DNA of 64,000 nucleotides from Exiguobacterium oxidotolerans JCM 12280 (GTDB lineage Bacteria; Bacillota; Bacilli; Exiguobacteriales; Exiguobacteriaceae). The notes under the pieces were generated by a model. That model was given only the letters and a program-made list of their open reading frames with translations. It searched no databases and was not told the DNA's origin. The position numbers were made by a program, and so were the translations under genes. Within the stretch, counting starts at the first letter, position 1. Each line of letters begins with the position of its first letter. The stretch covers positions 2,298,001 through 2,362,000 of the forward strand of contig NZ_JNIS01000001.1 in the NCBI RefSeq assembly GCF_000702625.1, in the 5' to 3' direction. Positions 36,902-47,798 of the stretch are shown one piece after another.

Positions 36902-38500
36902 TTAGCGATGGAACGTCAATCGACCTTTACCAAGTTTTTTAGAATCATATAGTGCAATATCAGCACGGTGGATGACTTGTTCAACCGATTCGTTTCGTCG
37001 TCGCGTCGCAATTCCGATACTTACCCCAATCTGAAGGGTGGACTGATCGATGACGTAGGGATCTGAAAGATACGCTATGATTTCTGTTCCGTACTGATTG
37101 AGTAAATCGAAGGACATGACATCGTTCAAAACGATTAAAAATTCATCTCCGCCAAGTCGTGCGATTATACTGTTCGGGCGTCTCATTTGGCTCAAACGTT
37201 CAGCTACTTCTGTTAATAATACGTCACCTGTCTGATGTCCAAATCGATCATTAATTGCCTTGAAGCCATCTAAATCAATATAGAGATAGATTTCGGACGT
37301 TTCATTTAAAGAAATCGCATGTAAGTAATTCGACAGTCCGTTTCGGTTCGGTAAACCGGTCAGCGGATCGATGAGCGCTAACGTCTCATACGTCGTTCGT
37401 TGCTGTTCTGTATCAGACAGCTGAGCAATCAGTTGACGTAAGGCAACTGATAGAACGGTGATTTCTCGAATTCCTTGATGGGGCGGGATTGAGATTGAAT
37501 GATCGTGTTGCATCTGCTCAGCAGCCAGTGTAATTTTCTTGAGTGGTTTCGTAATGAGTTGCGCGATGAACCAACCGATGATGGCAGTAACAATGGAAGC
37601 AATCAGTCCAGCGAAAAAAATAAATTTCTTCAATAGGATGGCGTCGTTAAAGGCAATTTGACTTGGTTGACGGACAAGAATCGTCCAGCCGAGACCATCG
37701 TAGTTTTTGTAGCCTTGGCTTTTAGTCGAGCCGGTCAAATAGACATTTCCATCAGACCATTCCGATACATGATAACCGGACTCGACGGGTGCGACGAGAT
37801 TCTGGGGGAGCGCTTTACCGCGCCACTCATTCGGTCCGAGTAAAACAGTTCGTTGATTTTCGCTGACGATGAAAAATTCTAAGCCCTCGATTTGTTTGGT
37901 TGAACTCTTAAAGCTTTGTTCGATTTCTTTTGCCCAGGCGAAGCTCAGGTGCGCTGCAAGGACGCCAGTCAATCGACCATCAGTGAATAAAGGGGTGCTG
38001 ATATCAACGAACTGTAAAGGTTCATTACTCGGATTGGGAAGCAGTTTTGCAAGCAAGACGGCATCATGGACGTCACCAATGAATGGGCGTTCTGTCGCTT
38101 CTTGGAAGACGGGGCGTGATTGAATCGATTGCCCTTCTAAGATTTGATCCGTCGAAGCACGCACTGTACCGTTCGCATCGAGTAGACCAATCCAAGAAAA
38201 ATCAGGAATTTGTTGCTGGAGTTGTTCTAACGTCGTTCGTGTGACAGGAACGTCTGCTGAATTCTTAAGCGTCGGAAGCGTAGCAAGTAGATTAACTTCT
38301 GCTGCCCGTGACCACATGTAATGGTCGAGTTTGTCAGATAGCTGGTAGGCAGTCGCAGACAACGTCATTCCGACTTCTTCTTTTAGGCGATCTGTTGCAC
38401 GGTCACTAATAAAAAAGGTCAAACATAAGGTCACTGTAAAAAAGAGTAGGGCAATTAGCGTTGCAAGTAACACATCAAAACGAATTGATAACTTTTGCAT
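36902..38500 (-). CDS. Membrane diguanylate cyclase (dCache-HAMP-GGDEF)
   Basis: 532 residues. A membrane helix (about 12-32) is followed by an extracellular sensor of about 250 residues resembling dCache, a second helix (about 285-310), a HAMP linker (ITKPLKKITLAAEQMQ) and a C-terminal GGDEF domain (about 365-530). The active-site motif RLGGDEF is intact, as are DPLTGLPNRN and YIDLDGFKAINDRFGHQTGD, so it should make cyclic di-GMP. The upstream RxxD inhibitory site is absent, so product feedback may be missing. No EAL domain. Confidence 0.9.
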   Translation of the reverse strand: MQKLSIRFDVLLATLIALLFFTVTLCLTFFISDRATDRLKEEVGMTLSATAYQLSDKLDHYMWSRAAEVNLLATLPTLKNSADVPVTRTTLEQLQQQIPDFSWIGLLDANGTVRASTDQILEGQSIQSRPVFQEATERPFIGDVHDAVLLAKLLPNPSNEPLQFVDISTPLFTDGRLTGVLAAHLSFAWAKEIEQSFKSSTKQIEGLEFFIVSENQRTVLLGPNEWRGKALPQNLVAPVESGYHVSEWSDGNVYLTGSTKSQGYKNYDGLGWTILVRQPSQIAFNDAILLKKFIFFAGLIASIVTAIIGWFIAQLITKPLKKITLAAEQMQHDHSISIPPHQGIREITVLSVALRQLIAQLSDTEQQRTTYETLALIDPLTGLPNRNGLSNYLHAISLNETSEIYLYIDLDGFKAINDRFGHQTGDVLLTEVAERLSQMRRPNSIIARLGGDEFLIVLNDVMSFDLLNQYGTEIIAYLSDPYVIDQSTLQIGVSIGIATRRRNESVEQVIHRADIALYDSKKLGKGRLTFHR

Positions 38501-38542
38501 CTAGTGAGCTCCATTTCACCCGTAAATATACGATGACGTATT

Positions 38543-39034
38543 CTACTTTATTTTATCATAGTTCCTCGACAGGTCTTGAAATTTGACGAAAACTTCGACC
38601 GACTGGTTCGTATTAGAAATACTTTTCTGCTCGAAAATATAACCTAGTTTCCGCCAAAAAGACTGCCCGATTTGATTTTTTGGAAGAACTGCTAAACGAA
38701 TGACGTCTTTGTACTTTAAATAGCGTTCATGAAAAGTATGATAAAGGATTGTACCGACGCCCTGGTGATGATAGCGGCCATCAATCAAAAAGAGACCAAT
38801 CCAAGTTGATCCGTCCCGTGGATGTTCAGGCAAATAGTCGATAATTGCAAAAGGTCCTACATCACTTCGACATAGAAGACTGACGGTTTCGGGGTTAAGA
38901 AACTCTTTTGTGAATGCTTGACGAGTTAAAGGGAGTTGACGATTTTCTAGCTGAGCATATGCCAGGTTGTGATTAAAAATGGCTTGAACATCTTTAAAGT
39001 GGTCTGGGGTGATTTCAACAAACGTAACGTCCAT
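38543..39034 (-). CDS. GNAT-family N-acetyltransferase
   Basis: 163-residue acetyltransferase; the acetyl-CoA-binding loop is LFLIDGRYHHQGVGTILYHTFHERYL (about 92-117) and the C-terminal part has AVLPKNQIGQSFWRKLGYIFEQ. ATG 39034 follows AAGAGAGG; twelve in-frame residues upstream are not supported by a ribosome-binding site. Substrate unknown. It lies 42 bp from the GGDEF gene start on the same strand. Confidence 0.82.
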   Translation of the reverse strand: MDVTFVEITPDHFKDVQAIFNHNLAYAQLENRQLPLTRQAFTKEFLNPETVSLLCRSDVGPFAIIDYLPEHPRDGSTWIGLFLIDGRYHHQGVGTILYHTFHERYLKYKDVIRLAVLPKNQIGQSFWRKLGYIFEQKSISNTNQSVEVFVKFQDLSRNYDKIK

Positions 39035-39189
39035 GTCGAACCTCTCTTTCATCAATTTCGTAACATTCAATGCTTTTATTATACAAAGAGCAAGTGGGTT
39101 TTGATTACATAATTGTAAGAAAAGGAACTTTTTCTTTTATTTCCCGTACAATGTAAAGGTAGAGTGAAAGAAATGAGGAGGCGAAAAAA

Positions 39190-40107
39190 ATGTTGAAGAT
39201 TGAACATATCTCGAAGCGGTTAGGAAAAGAGCAAATCCTAAAAGATGTCAGCTTTGAAGTCGCACCTGGAGAAGTCTTTGGATTTTTAGGTCCGAACGGT
39301 GCAGGGAAAACGACGACAATCCGAATCATTACAGGGTTGTTAGAGCAGGACGAAGGTAAAGTGACCGTGAATGGACACGATGTCGTCGAGGAGCGTTCAA
39401 AAGCATTGACGCAAATCGGGGCGATTGTCGAAAATCCGGCATTTTATCCGTATATGACTGGGAAACAAAATCTCATTCATGCAAAAAACTTAATCCCAGG
39501 GTTAGGTGATGTCGACTACGAAGCACTTTCACGTCTCGTTGGACTGGAAGGAAAGCTATCGAAAAAAGTCGGTGAGTATTCTCTTGGGATGAAACAACGT
39601 TTAGGGATTGCCCGTGCTTTATTACATAATCCGCGTGTTCTCATTCTCGATGAACCGACAAACGGGCTTGACCCAGCCGGGATCGCAGAACTGCGTGAGT
39701 ATTTACGGGCGATGGCTCGCGATCAACAGATTGCGATTTTAATATCGAGTCATATGTTGGGTGAAATGGAGCAGATTAGCGACCGGTATGCCATCATCGA
39801 TCAAGGTGTCATCAAATCTGTCGAATCCGTCCGCAATGAGACGGGATCGAAAATTTTATTACGTGTTGCGCAGGAAGAAACGGAAGACGTACTTGAAGCA
39901 CTTAAAACAGCAAACTATCAAGCGGATCTGTGGAATGATCGAATCGTCGTTACGGCTCCTGAAACGGCATGCCCGGCAATTGCTCGCCTAGTCGTTCCAA
40001 TTGCTGATTTACACGAGTTAACGATTAAACGAATGACGCTCGAAGAACAATTCTTGCAAGTCACGAAAAAAGAGGGGGATTCACATGCTTTCACTCATAC
40101 AAAATGA
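39190..40107 (+). CDS. ABC transporter ATPase, BcrA/CcmA-like
   Basis: 305-aa ATPase of a two-gene ABC-2 exporter. Walker A GPNGAGKTT (about 36-44), signature YSLGMKQRLGIARAL, Walker B VLILDEPTNGLDP, H-loop SSHMLGEME; the C-terminal 80 residues are the usual extension of drug and bacitracin exporters. GAGGAGG precedes the ATG. It overlaps the permease gene by 23 bases. The substrate may be an antimicrobial peptide; nothing else in the locus settles it. Confidence 0.9.
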   Translation: MLKIEHISKRLGKEQILKDVSFEVAPGEVFGFLGPNGAGKTTTIRIITGLLEQDEGKVTVNGHDVVEERSKALTQIGAIVENPAFYPYMTGKQNLIHAKNLIPGLGDVDYEALSRLVGLEGKLSKKVGEYSLGMKQRLGIARALLHNPRVLILDEPTNGLDPAGIAELREYLRAMARDQQIAILISSHMLGEMEQISDRYAIIDQGVIKSVESVRNETGSKILLRVAQEETEDVLEALKTANYQADLWNDRIVVTAPETACPAIARLVVPIADLHELTIKRMTLEEQFLQVTKKEGDSHAFTHTK

Positions 40108-40828
40108 ATGGATGAAATGGTGGACGATGAAAAAGTCGAAAATCGTCTTAGCGATTTATATTTTAATTGCAATCGGAATCGTCATTATCGCAAAGACGAA
40201 TGACATTGATTTTACACGAAGTGGATTTTATGACCTGACGTCCATTATCCTAATTACGTTGCTCGGGATCATCACGATTGTTTTCACTGCTGAAGCAATC
40301 GGAAACGAAGTCCGCTATGATACGATGAAACATTTATTGATGAGTCCGTATTCACGGATGACGATTTATTTCTCGAAATTAGTGTTTTCAATCTTGCTTA
40401 TGTTCGGACAATTTCTGTTGATCGTCCTGATTTCATATGCGTTGTCGTTTACGTTCTCTGAAGCAGGGGAACCACTCGTCATGCGGGATACATGGTTGCT
40501 ACTTGTCAGTCCAATCTTTACGATTTTTATGACGCTGTTCTTCTCACTGCTCTTCCGCTCAGTCGGAATGATCATCGGTTTTACGGTACTCGCCCAGTTC
40601 TTCACGACGATTGCCGGAAGCGTCCTGCTCACCTTTAAACCGGGCCTTGCGAAATGGATCGTCTTCATGCATCTCGATTGGTCAATGTATTTCGATCAGA
40701 GTTTGGAGGCACAGCTTGTTAATCCGATGGATACGACATTGACGTTCTCTGTCATCTTTGTGCTCGCCCACATTCTCGTGTTGCTTGGTGGGTCGATCTT
40801 AATCTTCCAAAAGAAATCGTATACGTAA
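40085..40828 (+). CDS. ABC-2 type transporter permease
   Basis: 247-aa membrane partner of the preceding ATPase, with six hydrophobic segments (about 20-37, 50-72, 98-122, 140-160, 163-185 and 218-240). The N-terminus is LIQNEWMKWWTMKKSK, a usual pattern for ABC-2 permeases. It starts inside the end of the ATPase gene after GGGGG, so the two are coupled. Closed by a terminator at 40831. Confidence 0.88.
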   Translation: MLSLIQNEWMKWWTMKKSKIVLAIYILIAIGIVIIAKTNDIDFTRSGFYDLTSIILITLLGIITIVFTAEAIGNEVRYDTMKHLLMSPYSRMTIYFSKLVFSILLMFGQFLLIVLISYALSFTFSEAGEPLVMRDTWLLLVSPIFTIFMTLFFSLLFRSVGMIIGFTVLAQFFTTIAGSVLLTFKPGLAKWIVFMHLDWSMYFDQSLEAQLVNPMDTTLTFSVIFVLAHILVLLGGSILIFQKKSYT

Positions 40829-40830
40829 AC

Positions 40831-40866
40831 ACAACCCGTCCTCCGTTTGTCGTGGGGACGGGTTGT
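40831..40866 (+). terminator. Terminator of the ABC exporter operon; left twin of the pair around repeat locus 1
   Basis: ACAACCCGTCC pairs with GGACGGGTTGT. The same 36-nt hairpin, differing at three loop positions, occurs on the other side of the repeat at 41152. Confidence 0.8.
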
Positions 40867-40871
40867 CAGAC

Positions 40872-41146
40872 TGTAGACAAATGGGAGATCAAACGTCTGT
40901 TTTCGTTGCTTTCCTCGGGCGGGCGCAAGCCGTTGCTCCTTGGGTCCTAGCGGACAATGAGCAGGGTCTTGCCTGCCTCTGAAAGTGCGTTAAAAACGCA
41001 CTTTTTCCCGTAGGAGTCAACGAAACGTGACGCTTTTTAGATAATATCGTGACGGATTGCCGCTTTGAAGACGAGGCGAGACCGGGAAGCGCAAACAGAT
41101 TACTTCTCGATATCGCCTGTTCACGCTTTATAAGCTTTTGTCTACA
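40872..41146. repeat. Repeat element, locus 1: shortened copy (275 bp)
   Basis: Begins TGTAGACAAA and ends TTTGTCTACA, a perfect 10-bp terminal inverted repeat. The inside is clearly related to the three units at 46948-48186: the shared blocks include GTTGCTTTCCTCGGGCG, GGTCTTGCCTGCCTCTGAAA, a hairpin AAAGTGCGTTAAAAACGCACTTT and TAGGAGTCAACGAAACGTGA. It lacks about 105 internal bases present in those units. No credible coding frame. This and its two flanking hairpins fill the 360-bp gap between the exporter and the YczE-like gene. The core resembles a repeat I recall from Bacillaceae genomes, unverified. Confidence 0.85.
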
Positions 41147-41151
41147 CGCTC

Positions 41152-41187
41152 ACAACCCGTCCTCACATTGTCGTGGGGACGGGTTGT
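41152..41187. terminator. Terminator of the YczE-like gene; right twin around repeat locus 1
   Basis: ACAACCCGTCC and GGACGGGTTGT, then TTTT on the plus strand. On the minus strand it directly follows the YczE-like stop codon. Matches 40831-40866 at 33 of 36 positions. Confidence 0.8.
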
Positions 41188-41188
41188 T

Positions 41189-41818
41189 TTACGATTTCAC
41201 TCGATTAGAAATCGGGAAAATACGCTGGAAAAATTCAATTAACGGACCATTCAATAACAAGAACACAAAGGTTCCGACGCCAATCCCAATCAATTCGTGT
41301 TCGACGATGGAAAGAACACTTGCGATGAGGAAAGGGATTGCTAAGCTGATCGTCGCACCGATCGTCGTACTCTTGAAACGACTGATTAACGATTTCATCA
41401 AGTAATCAGGCGGCATTAAGACGAAACCGATTTGCAGGTAAAGGGCGAGACCTAATGAAATCATCGGCATCCCGATTATCATGTAAACCGAACGGGTTAC
41501 AAGGTTCGATGGCACATAGAGTAGCTGATGGATCGCTAAGAAGAAATCAATCGCTGCCCCGAACAAGACGACGAGTGAAAAACTTAAGATGATTGTCCAC
41601 CAACTAAAACGACTCCCTAAAGCGAGGGCACTGCCGAGTGCGAAGATATGCAGGCAAACAATCGCTAATCCGACCGTTAAAGGTGAGATTCTCGCTAAAG
41701 CTTCGCTAGCAGAAGTCCAAGGTGCACTTCCGATCGCGGCGGTGACCATAAAACTGTTTCCTAAGGCATTGATGATGATGGAAAATAAGTAAATCGTAAT
41801 TCGTTTTTGTTGACTCAT
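41189..41818 (-). CDS. YczE/YyaS/YitT-type membrane protein
   Basis: 209-residue integral membrane protein with five hydrophobic segments and the family N-terminus RITIYLFSIIINALGNSFMVTAAIGSAPWTSASEALA. Function unknown; Bacillus YczE influences surfactin or bacillaene synthesis in some strains. The only start is ATG 41818: upstream in-frame codons run back to a TAG with no ATG, GTG or TTG between. The strong ribosome-binding site lies 30 nt away across a hairpin (separate entry). Confidence 0.84.
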   Translation of the reverse strand: MSQQKRITIYLFSIIINALGNSFMVTAAIGSAPWTSASEALARISPLTVGLAIVCLHIFALGSALALGSRFSWWTIILSFSLVVLFGAAIDFFLAIHQLLYVPSNLVTRSVYMIIGMPMISLGLALYLQIGFVLMPPDYLMKSLISRFKSTTIGATISLAIPFLIASVLSIVEHELIGIGVGTFVFLLLNGPLIEFFQRIFPISNRVKS

Positions 41819-41825
41819 GGTGGAA

Positions 41826-41860
41826 CGTAGCAGTTGATGCTACGCTTCTCACCTCCTTTT
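41826..41860 (-). promoter_or_regulatory. Shine-Dalgarno - hairpin - start arrangement of the YczE-like gene
   Basis: On the minus strand AAAAGGAGGTGAGAAG (41860 down to 41845) is followed by the perfect hairpin CGTAGCA-TCAAC-TGCTACG (41844 down to 41826), then 7 nt and ATG 41818. Folding the 19-nt hairpin would bring the ribosome-binding site to a workable distance from the start. Confidence 0.65.
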
Positions 41861-41988
41861 CAGACGGTTTCACGTTAAGGTATACCCTAAATTCGTCCAT
41901 TCTTTTCATATGAATTCAGGAAAGGGCATTGCGGAACTGTGAGTGAACACGACATACTGATATCAAACTACAGAAATGGGGAACACCG

Positions 41989-42552
41989 ATGACATACTTT
42001 GGTCAGAAGATTTTACCATCCGTCAGGAAACTTGAGGACTTTGAAAAAATGTTGAAAAGTCCTTATGAATACGGAGTCCTGCTTGAAATGCACGTGTCGC
42101 GTTTGAAGTCTGTTTATGAATTAGCCAATCGATATGATAAAAAAATGTTTTTACATATGGATTTAGTTCAAGGTCTTAAAAATGATGAATATGCGACGGA
42201 ATACGTCTGCCAAGAATTGAAGCCATATGGCGTCATCTCGACGAAAGCGAGCGTTATCTTGAAGGCACGTCAAAAGAAAGTGAAGACGATGCAACGGATG
42301 TTCCTGCTCGATTCGAGTTCGCTCGAAAAAAGTTATCAATTGATGGAGCGGACTCAGCCTGATTATATCGAAATTCTGCCCGGATTGATGCCGAAATACA
42401 TTGAGGAAGTTAAACGAAAAACAGGGCGGCTCGTTTTTGCGGGTGGATTGATTGATACGGTCGAGGAAGTAGAACAAGCGATTGCCGCGGGGGCGTCGAG
42501 TATTACGACGTCCAATAAAGAGTTGTGGCGACATTTTGAACCTGAACGATGA
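41989..42552 (+). CDS. glpP: Glycerol-3-phosphate-responsive antiterminator GlpP
   Basis: RNA-binding antiterminator that, with glycerol-3-phosphate, lets transcription pass the leader terminators of glpFK and glpD. 187 aa, a TIM-barrel-like protein; conserved stretches are FLHMDLVQGLKNDEYATEYVCQ, GVISTKASVILKARQ, EILPGLMPKYIEEV and FAGGLIDTVEEVEQAIAAGASSITTSNKELW. Both target leaders are seen downstream (42635 and 45126). GGGGA precedes the ATG. Confidence 0.94.
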   Translation: MTYFGQKILPSVRKLEDFEKMLKSPYEYGVLLEMHVSRLKSVYELANRYDKKMFLHMDLVQGLKNDEYATEYVCQELKPYGVISTKASVILKARQKKVKTMQRMFLLDSSSLEKSYQLMERTQPDYIEILPGLMPKYIEEVKRKTGRLVFAGGLIDTVEEVEQAIAAGASSITTSNKELWRHFEPER

Positions 42553-42582
42553 AAGCGCTATGATAAAACGCACAAAAAGTGT

Positions 42583-42611
42583 TTGACAGCGTTTTCATCG
42601 ATTGTTATAGT
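42583..42611 (+). promoter_or_regulatory. glpFK promoter with overlapping cre site
   Basis: TTGACA (42583-42588), 17-nt spacer, TATAGT (42606-42611). The cre site TGACAGCGTTTTCA (42584-42597) matches TGWNANCGNTNWCA throughout and covers the -35, so CcpA should repress transcription when glucose is present. Confidence 0.85.
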
Positions 42612-42634
42612 GACATTAAGTTAATACACAGTGA

Positions 42635-42712
42635 CGGAGAAATCGGAGATTCACGCTTTTATTCCCTTTGAGTAATTCTCAAGAGGGAGGAAGCGTGAAT
42701 CTCTTTTTTTGT
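42635..42712 (+). promoter_or_regulatory. GlpP-controlled leader terminator of glpFK
   Basis: CGGAGAAATCGGAGA (42635-42649) overlaps the 5' arm of a terminator with arms AGATTCACGC (42647) and GCGTGAATCT (42693) and a T-run. The same GGAGAA-NTN-GGAGA pattern sits at the glpD leader, so it is the likely GlpP target whose binding blocks the terminator. Confidence 0.82.
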
Positions 42713-42741
42713 TGCTATTTTTATAAAAGGGGGAATAGAAC

Positions 42742-45085
<2,344 letters not shown>

Positions 45086-45125
45086 TGTGACATATGTTAT
45101 ATTGGGTATAAGTTAATAAACCGGT

Positions 45126-45193
45126 CGGAGAATATGGAGAGACCACAACAGCAGTTGGCATAGTCAGCTTGTTCGTTGTGGTCTCTTTTTTTC
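45126..45193 (+). promoter_or_regulatory. GlpP-controlled leader terminator of glpD
   Basis: CGGAGAATATGGAGA (45126-45140) overlaps a terminator with arms AGAGACCACAAC and GTTGTGGTCTCT and a T-run, 30 nt before glpD. It repeats the glpFK leader layout. The promoter is less clear: TTGTTC, 18 nt, TATATT just after the glpK stop is possible. Confidence 0.8.
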
Positions 45194-45222
45194 TTTTTCG
45201 AACCTAACAGGAGGAACTATTC

Positions 45223-46896
45223 ATGGCTAACCAATCTTTTTCAAGCAAAAACCGTACAGACGTCTACAATCGATTAACACGTGAAGAACTAGATTTACTC
45301 GTCGTCGGGGGCGGAATCACAGGTGCAGGAATCGCACTTGATGCTGCGTCACGTGGTATGAAAATCGGACTCGTTGAAATGCAAGACTTTGCAGCCGGAA
45401 CGTCGAGTCGTTCAACGAAACTCGTCCATGGTGGTTTACGTTACCTGAAACAGTTCGAAATTCAAATGGTCGCTGAAGTCGGGAAAGAACGGGCAATCGT
45501 CTATGAGAATGGGCCACATGTTACGACACCGGAATGGATGTTACTGCCGATGCATAAAGGCGGTACGTTCGGGCCGTTCAGTACGTCAATCGGACTCCGT
45601 GTCTATGATTTCCTAGCAGGTGTCAAACGTTCAGAATGGCGTTCGATGTTATCTGCGAAAGAAACACTCGCAAAAGAACCGTTAGTCAAACAAGATGGAT
45701 TAAAAGGTGGCGGCTATTACGTCGAGTATCGGACGGATGACGCACGATTGACGATTGAAGTCATGAAAGAAGCGGTCAGTCATGGAGCACGTGTCGTCAA
45801 CTATACAAAAGCGGAAGAAATCATCTACGAAGCAGGTAAAGTCGTCGGTATGCGTGTGACAGATCTCTTGACAGGAGATGTTCATGAAATCCGTGCGAAA
45901 AAAGTCGTCAATGCAACAGGACCATGGGTCGATGAGTTACGTGAGAAAGACGGTTCAAAAGTCGGGAAACAACTTCGTCTGACAAAAGGGGTTCACGTTG
46001 TCATCGACCAATCTAAGTTCCCCCTCAAACAAGCAGTCTATTTTGACACACCAGACGGTCGGATGATTTTCGCGATTCCACGTGACGGGAAAGCATATGT
46101 CGGAACAACCGATACGTTCTTCGATAAAGATACAGCGCATCCGAAATTCACGGTCGAAGATCAAGATTATGTCTTAGACGCGATTCGCTACATGTTCCCA
46201 GAAGTCAAAGTCACGGCGGAAGACGTCGAGTCAAGCTGGGCTGGTGTTCGTCCATTGATTTATGAAGAAGGGAAAGATCCTTCTGAAATTTCACGGAAAG
46301 ATGAAGTATGGCAGTCAGAGTCAGGACTCATCACAATCGCAGGTGGTAAATTGACAGGATACCGCAAAATGGCAGAGCATGTTGTCAACCTGGTCGCGAA
46401 ACTATTAAAAGAAGAAACGAACCGTGCCTACGCGCGTTGTTCAACAAAAAATATGCCGATCTCAGGTGGACATGTCGACGGAGCAAAAGGTTTCGAACGT
46501 TTCTTGAAATCGCAAGCACCAGCAAACGGACTCACTTCAGAAGAAGTCTTGTTCCTTGCGCAACGTTACGGATCAAACATCTCTGAAGTATTGACGTATG
46601 CGGCAGCCTACGATCAAGCAGAAACAAAACTTCCGCGTGATGTCTATGCACAATTGCATTACGGCATCGAGCAAGAAATGGTCGCACGTCCAGTCGACTT
46701 CTTCATCCGTCGGACAGGTGCTGTCTTCTTCAATATCGCTTGGGCACGTCAGTATAAAGACGCAGTCATCGAAGAGATGAAACAACACTTGAACTGGACG
46801 GAAGAACAAACGAAACAGTATACAGAAGAATTAGAAATTGAAATTCATGATGCGTCACACGCACTCGTTACTGAAAAAGCTTCTGCTGCTAACTGA
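45223..46896 (+). CDS. glpD: Glycerol-3-phosphate dehydrogenase (FAD, aerobic)
   Basis: Membrane-associated flavoenzyme oxidising glycerol-3-phosphate to dihydroxyacetone phosphate and passing electrons to quinone. 557 aa. FAD motif [23 protein letters not shown] (about 22-44), [28 protein letters not shown], and [11 protein letters not shown] in the substrate domain. It has its own leader terminator. GGAGGA precedes the ATG. Immediately downstream lies the non-coding repeat array. Confidence 0.96.
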   Translation: MANQSFSSKNRTDVYNRLTREELDLLVVGGGITGAGIALDAASRGMKIGLVEMQDFAAGTSSRSTKLVHGGLRYLKQFEIQMVAEVGKERAIVYENGPHVTTPEWMLLPMHKGGTFGPFSTSIGLRVYDFLAGVKRSEWRSMLSAKETLAKEPLVKQDGLKGGGYYVEYRTDDARLTIEVMKEAVSHGARVVNYTKAEEIIYEAGKVVGMRVTDLLTGDVHEIRAKKVVNATGPWVDELREKDGSKVGKQLRLTKGVHVVIDQSKFPLKQAVYFDTPDGRMIFAIPRDGKAYVGTTDTFFDKDTAHPKFTVEDQDYVLDAIRYMFPEVKVTAEDVESSWAGVRPLIYEEGKDPSEISRKDEVWQSESGLITIAGGKLTGYRKMAEHVVNLVAKLLKEETNRAYARCSTKNMPISGGHVDGAKGFERFLKSQAPANGLTSEEVLFLAQRYGSNISEVLTYAAAYDQAETKLPRDVYAQLHYGIEQEMVARPVDFFIRRTGAVFFNIAWARQYKDAVIEEMKQHLNWTEEQTKQYTEELEIEIHDASHALVTEKASAAN

Positions 46897-46905
46897 ATGA
46901 AATAA

Positions 46906-46947
46906 GTGTGAAATGCCCCCGACGTGTCGTCGGGGGGCATTTCACAC
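46906..46947 (+). terminator. glpD terminator; left twin of the pair around repeat locus 2
   Basis: GTGTGAAATGCCCCCGAC pairs with GTCGGGGGGCATTTCACAC around a short loop. Related hairpins (TGCCCCCGACG) recur between the repeat units and after the last one. Confidence 0.8.
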
Positions 46948-47334
46948 TGTAGACAAAGTGCCATCGGGAGATCAAGCGTCTTTTTTCGTTGCTTTCCTCG
47001 GGCGAGGCGCAAGCCGTTGCTCCTTCGTCCTAACGGACAACGAGCAGGGTCTTGCCTGCCTCTGAAAGTGCGTTAAAAACGCACTTTTCCCCGTAGGAGT
47101 CAACGAAACGTGACGCTTTTTAGGTAATACCGTGACAGGAAGCCGGGCATGCAGATGGTTTAAAGCGCAATCCGTCTCGAATCGCTTTTTAAGCGAAAAG
47201 CAATCGGTCGCGACCCTGCAGCTTTGCTGTAGCGGCGCGGAAGATTGCCGCTTTAAAGACGAGGCGAGACAGGGAAGCGCGAACGGATGCCCTCTCATTA
47301 TCGCATGTTCACGCTCCATAAGCATTTGTCGACA
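46948..47334. repeat. Repeat element, locus 2, unit 1 (387 bp)
   Basis: Starts TGTAGACAAA and ends TTTGTCGACA (9 of 10 complementary). Inside are several hairpins: AAAGTGCGTT-AAAA-ACGCACTTT (47065-47087), CAGG-GTCTT-GCCTG, TCGCTTTTTAAGCGA-like and CTGCAG-region stems. It has the roughly 105-bp block (about 47139-47241) that locus 1 lacks. Frames on both strands are open for 80-140 codons but differ from any protein I know, have no ribosome-binding site and run through the hairpins. Together the array occupies the 1.4 kb between glpD and the DsbA-like gene. Confidence 0.88.
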
Positions 47335-47337
47335 TGC

Positions 47338-47372
47338 TGTGCCCCCGACGTATTGTAGGGAGCATTACAAGG
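47338..47372. repeat. Decayed terminator-like spacer between units 1 and 2
   Basis: TGTGCCCCCGACGTATTGTAGGGAGCATTACA region: the left arm TGCCCCCGAC is kept but the right arm is degenerate (GTAGGGAGCA). It looks like a worn copy of the flanking glpD terminator and recurs identically between units 2 and 3 (47764-47798). Confidence 0.65.
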
Positions 47373-47760
47373 TGTAGGCAAAGTGATCTCGAGAGATAAA
47401 AGCGTCTTTTTTCGTTGCTTTCCTCGGGCGAGGCGCAAGCCGTTGCTCCTTCGTCCTAACGGACAACGAGCAGGGTCTTGCCTGCCTCTGAAAGTGCGTT
47501 AAAAACGCACTTTTCCCCGTAGGAGTCAACGAAACGTGACGCTTTTTAGGTAATACCGTGACAGGAAGCCGGGCATGCAGATGGTTTAAAGCGCAATCCG
47601 TCTCGAATCGCTTTTTAAGCGAAAAGCAATCGGTCGCGACCCTGCAGCTTTGCTGTAGCGGCGCGGAAGATTGCCGCTTTAAAGACGAGGCGAGACAGGG
47701 AAGCGCGAACGGATGCCCTCTCATTATCGCATGTTCACGCTCCATAAGCATTTGTCGACA
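47373..47760. repeat. Repeat element, locus 2, unit 2 (388 bp)
   Basis: Starts TGTAGGCAAA and ends TTTGTCGACA. Nearly identical to unit 1 after the first 35 bases. With its spacer it gives a period of exactly 426 bp to unit 3. Confidence 0.9.
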
Positions 47761-47798
47761 TGCTGTGCCCCCGACGTATTGTAGGGAGCATTACAAGG

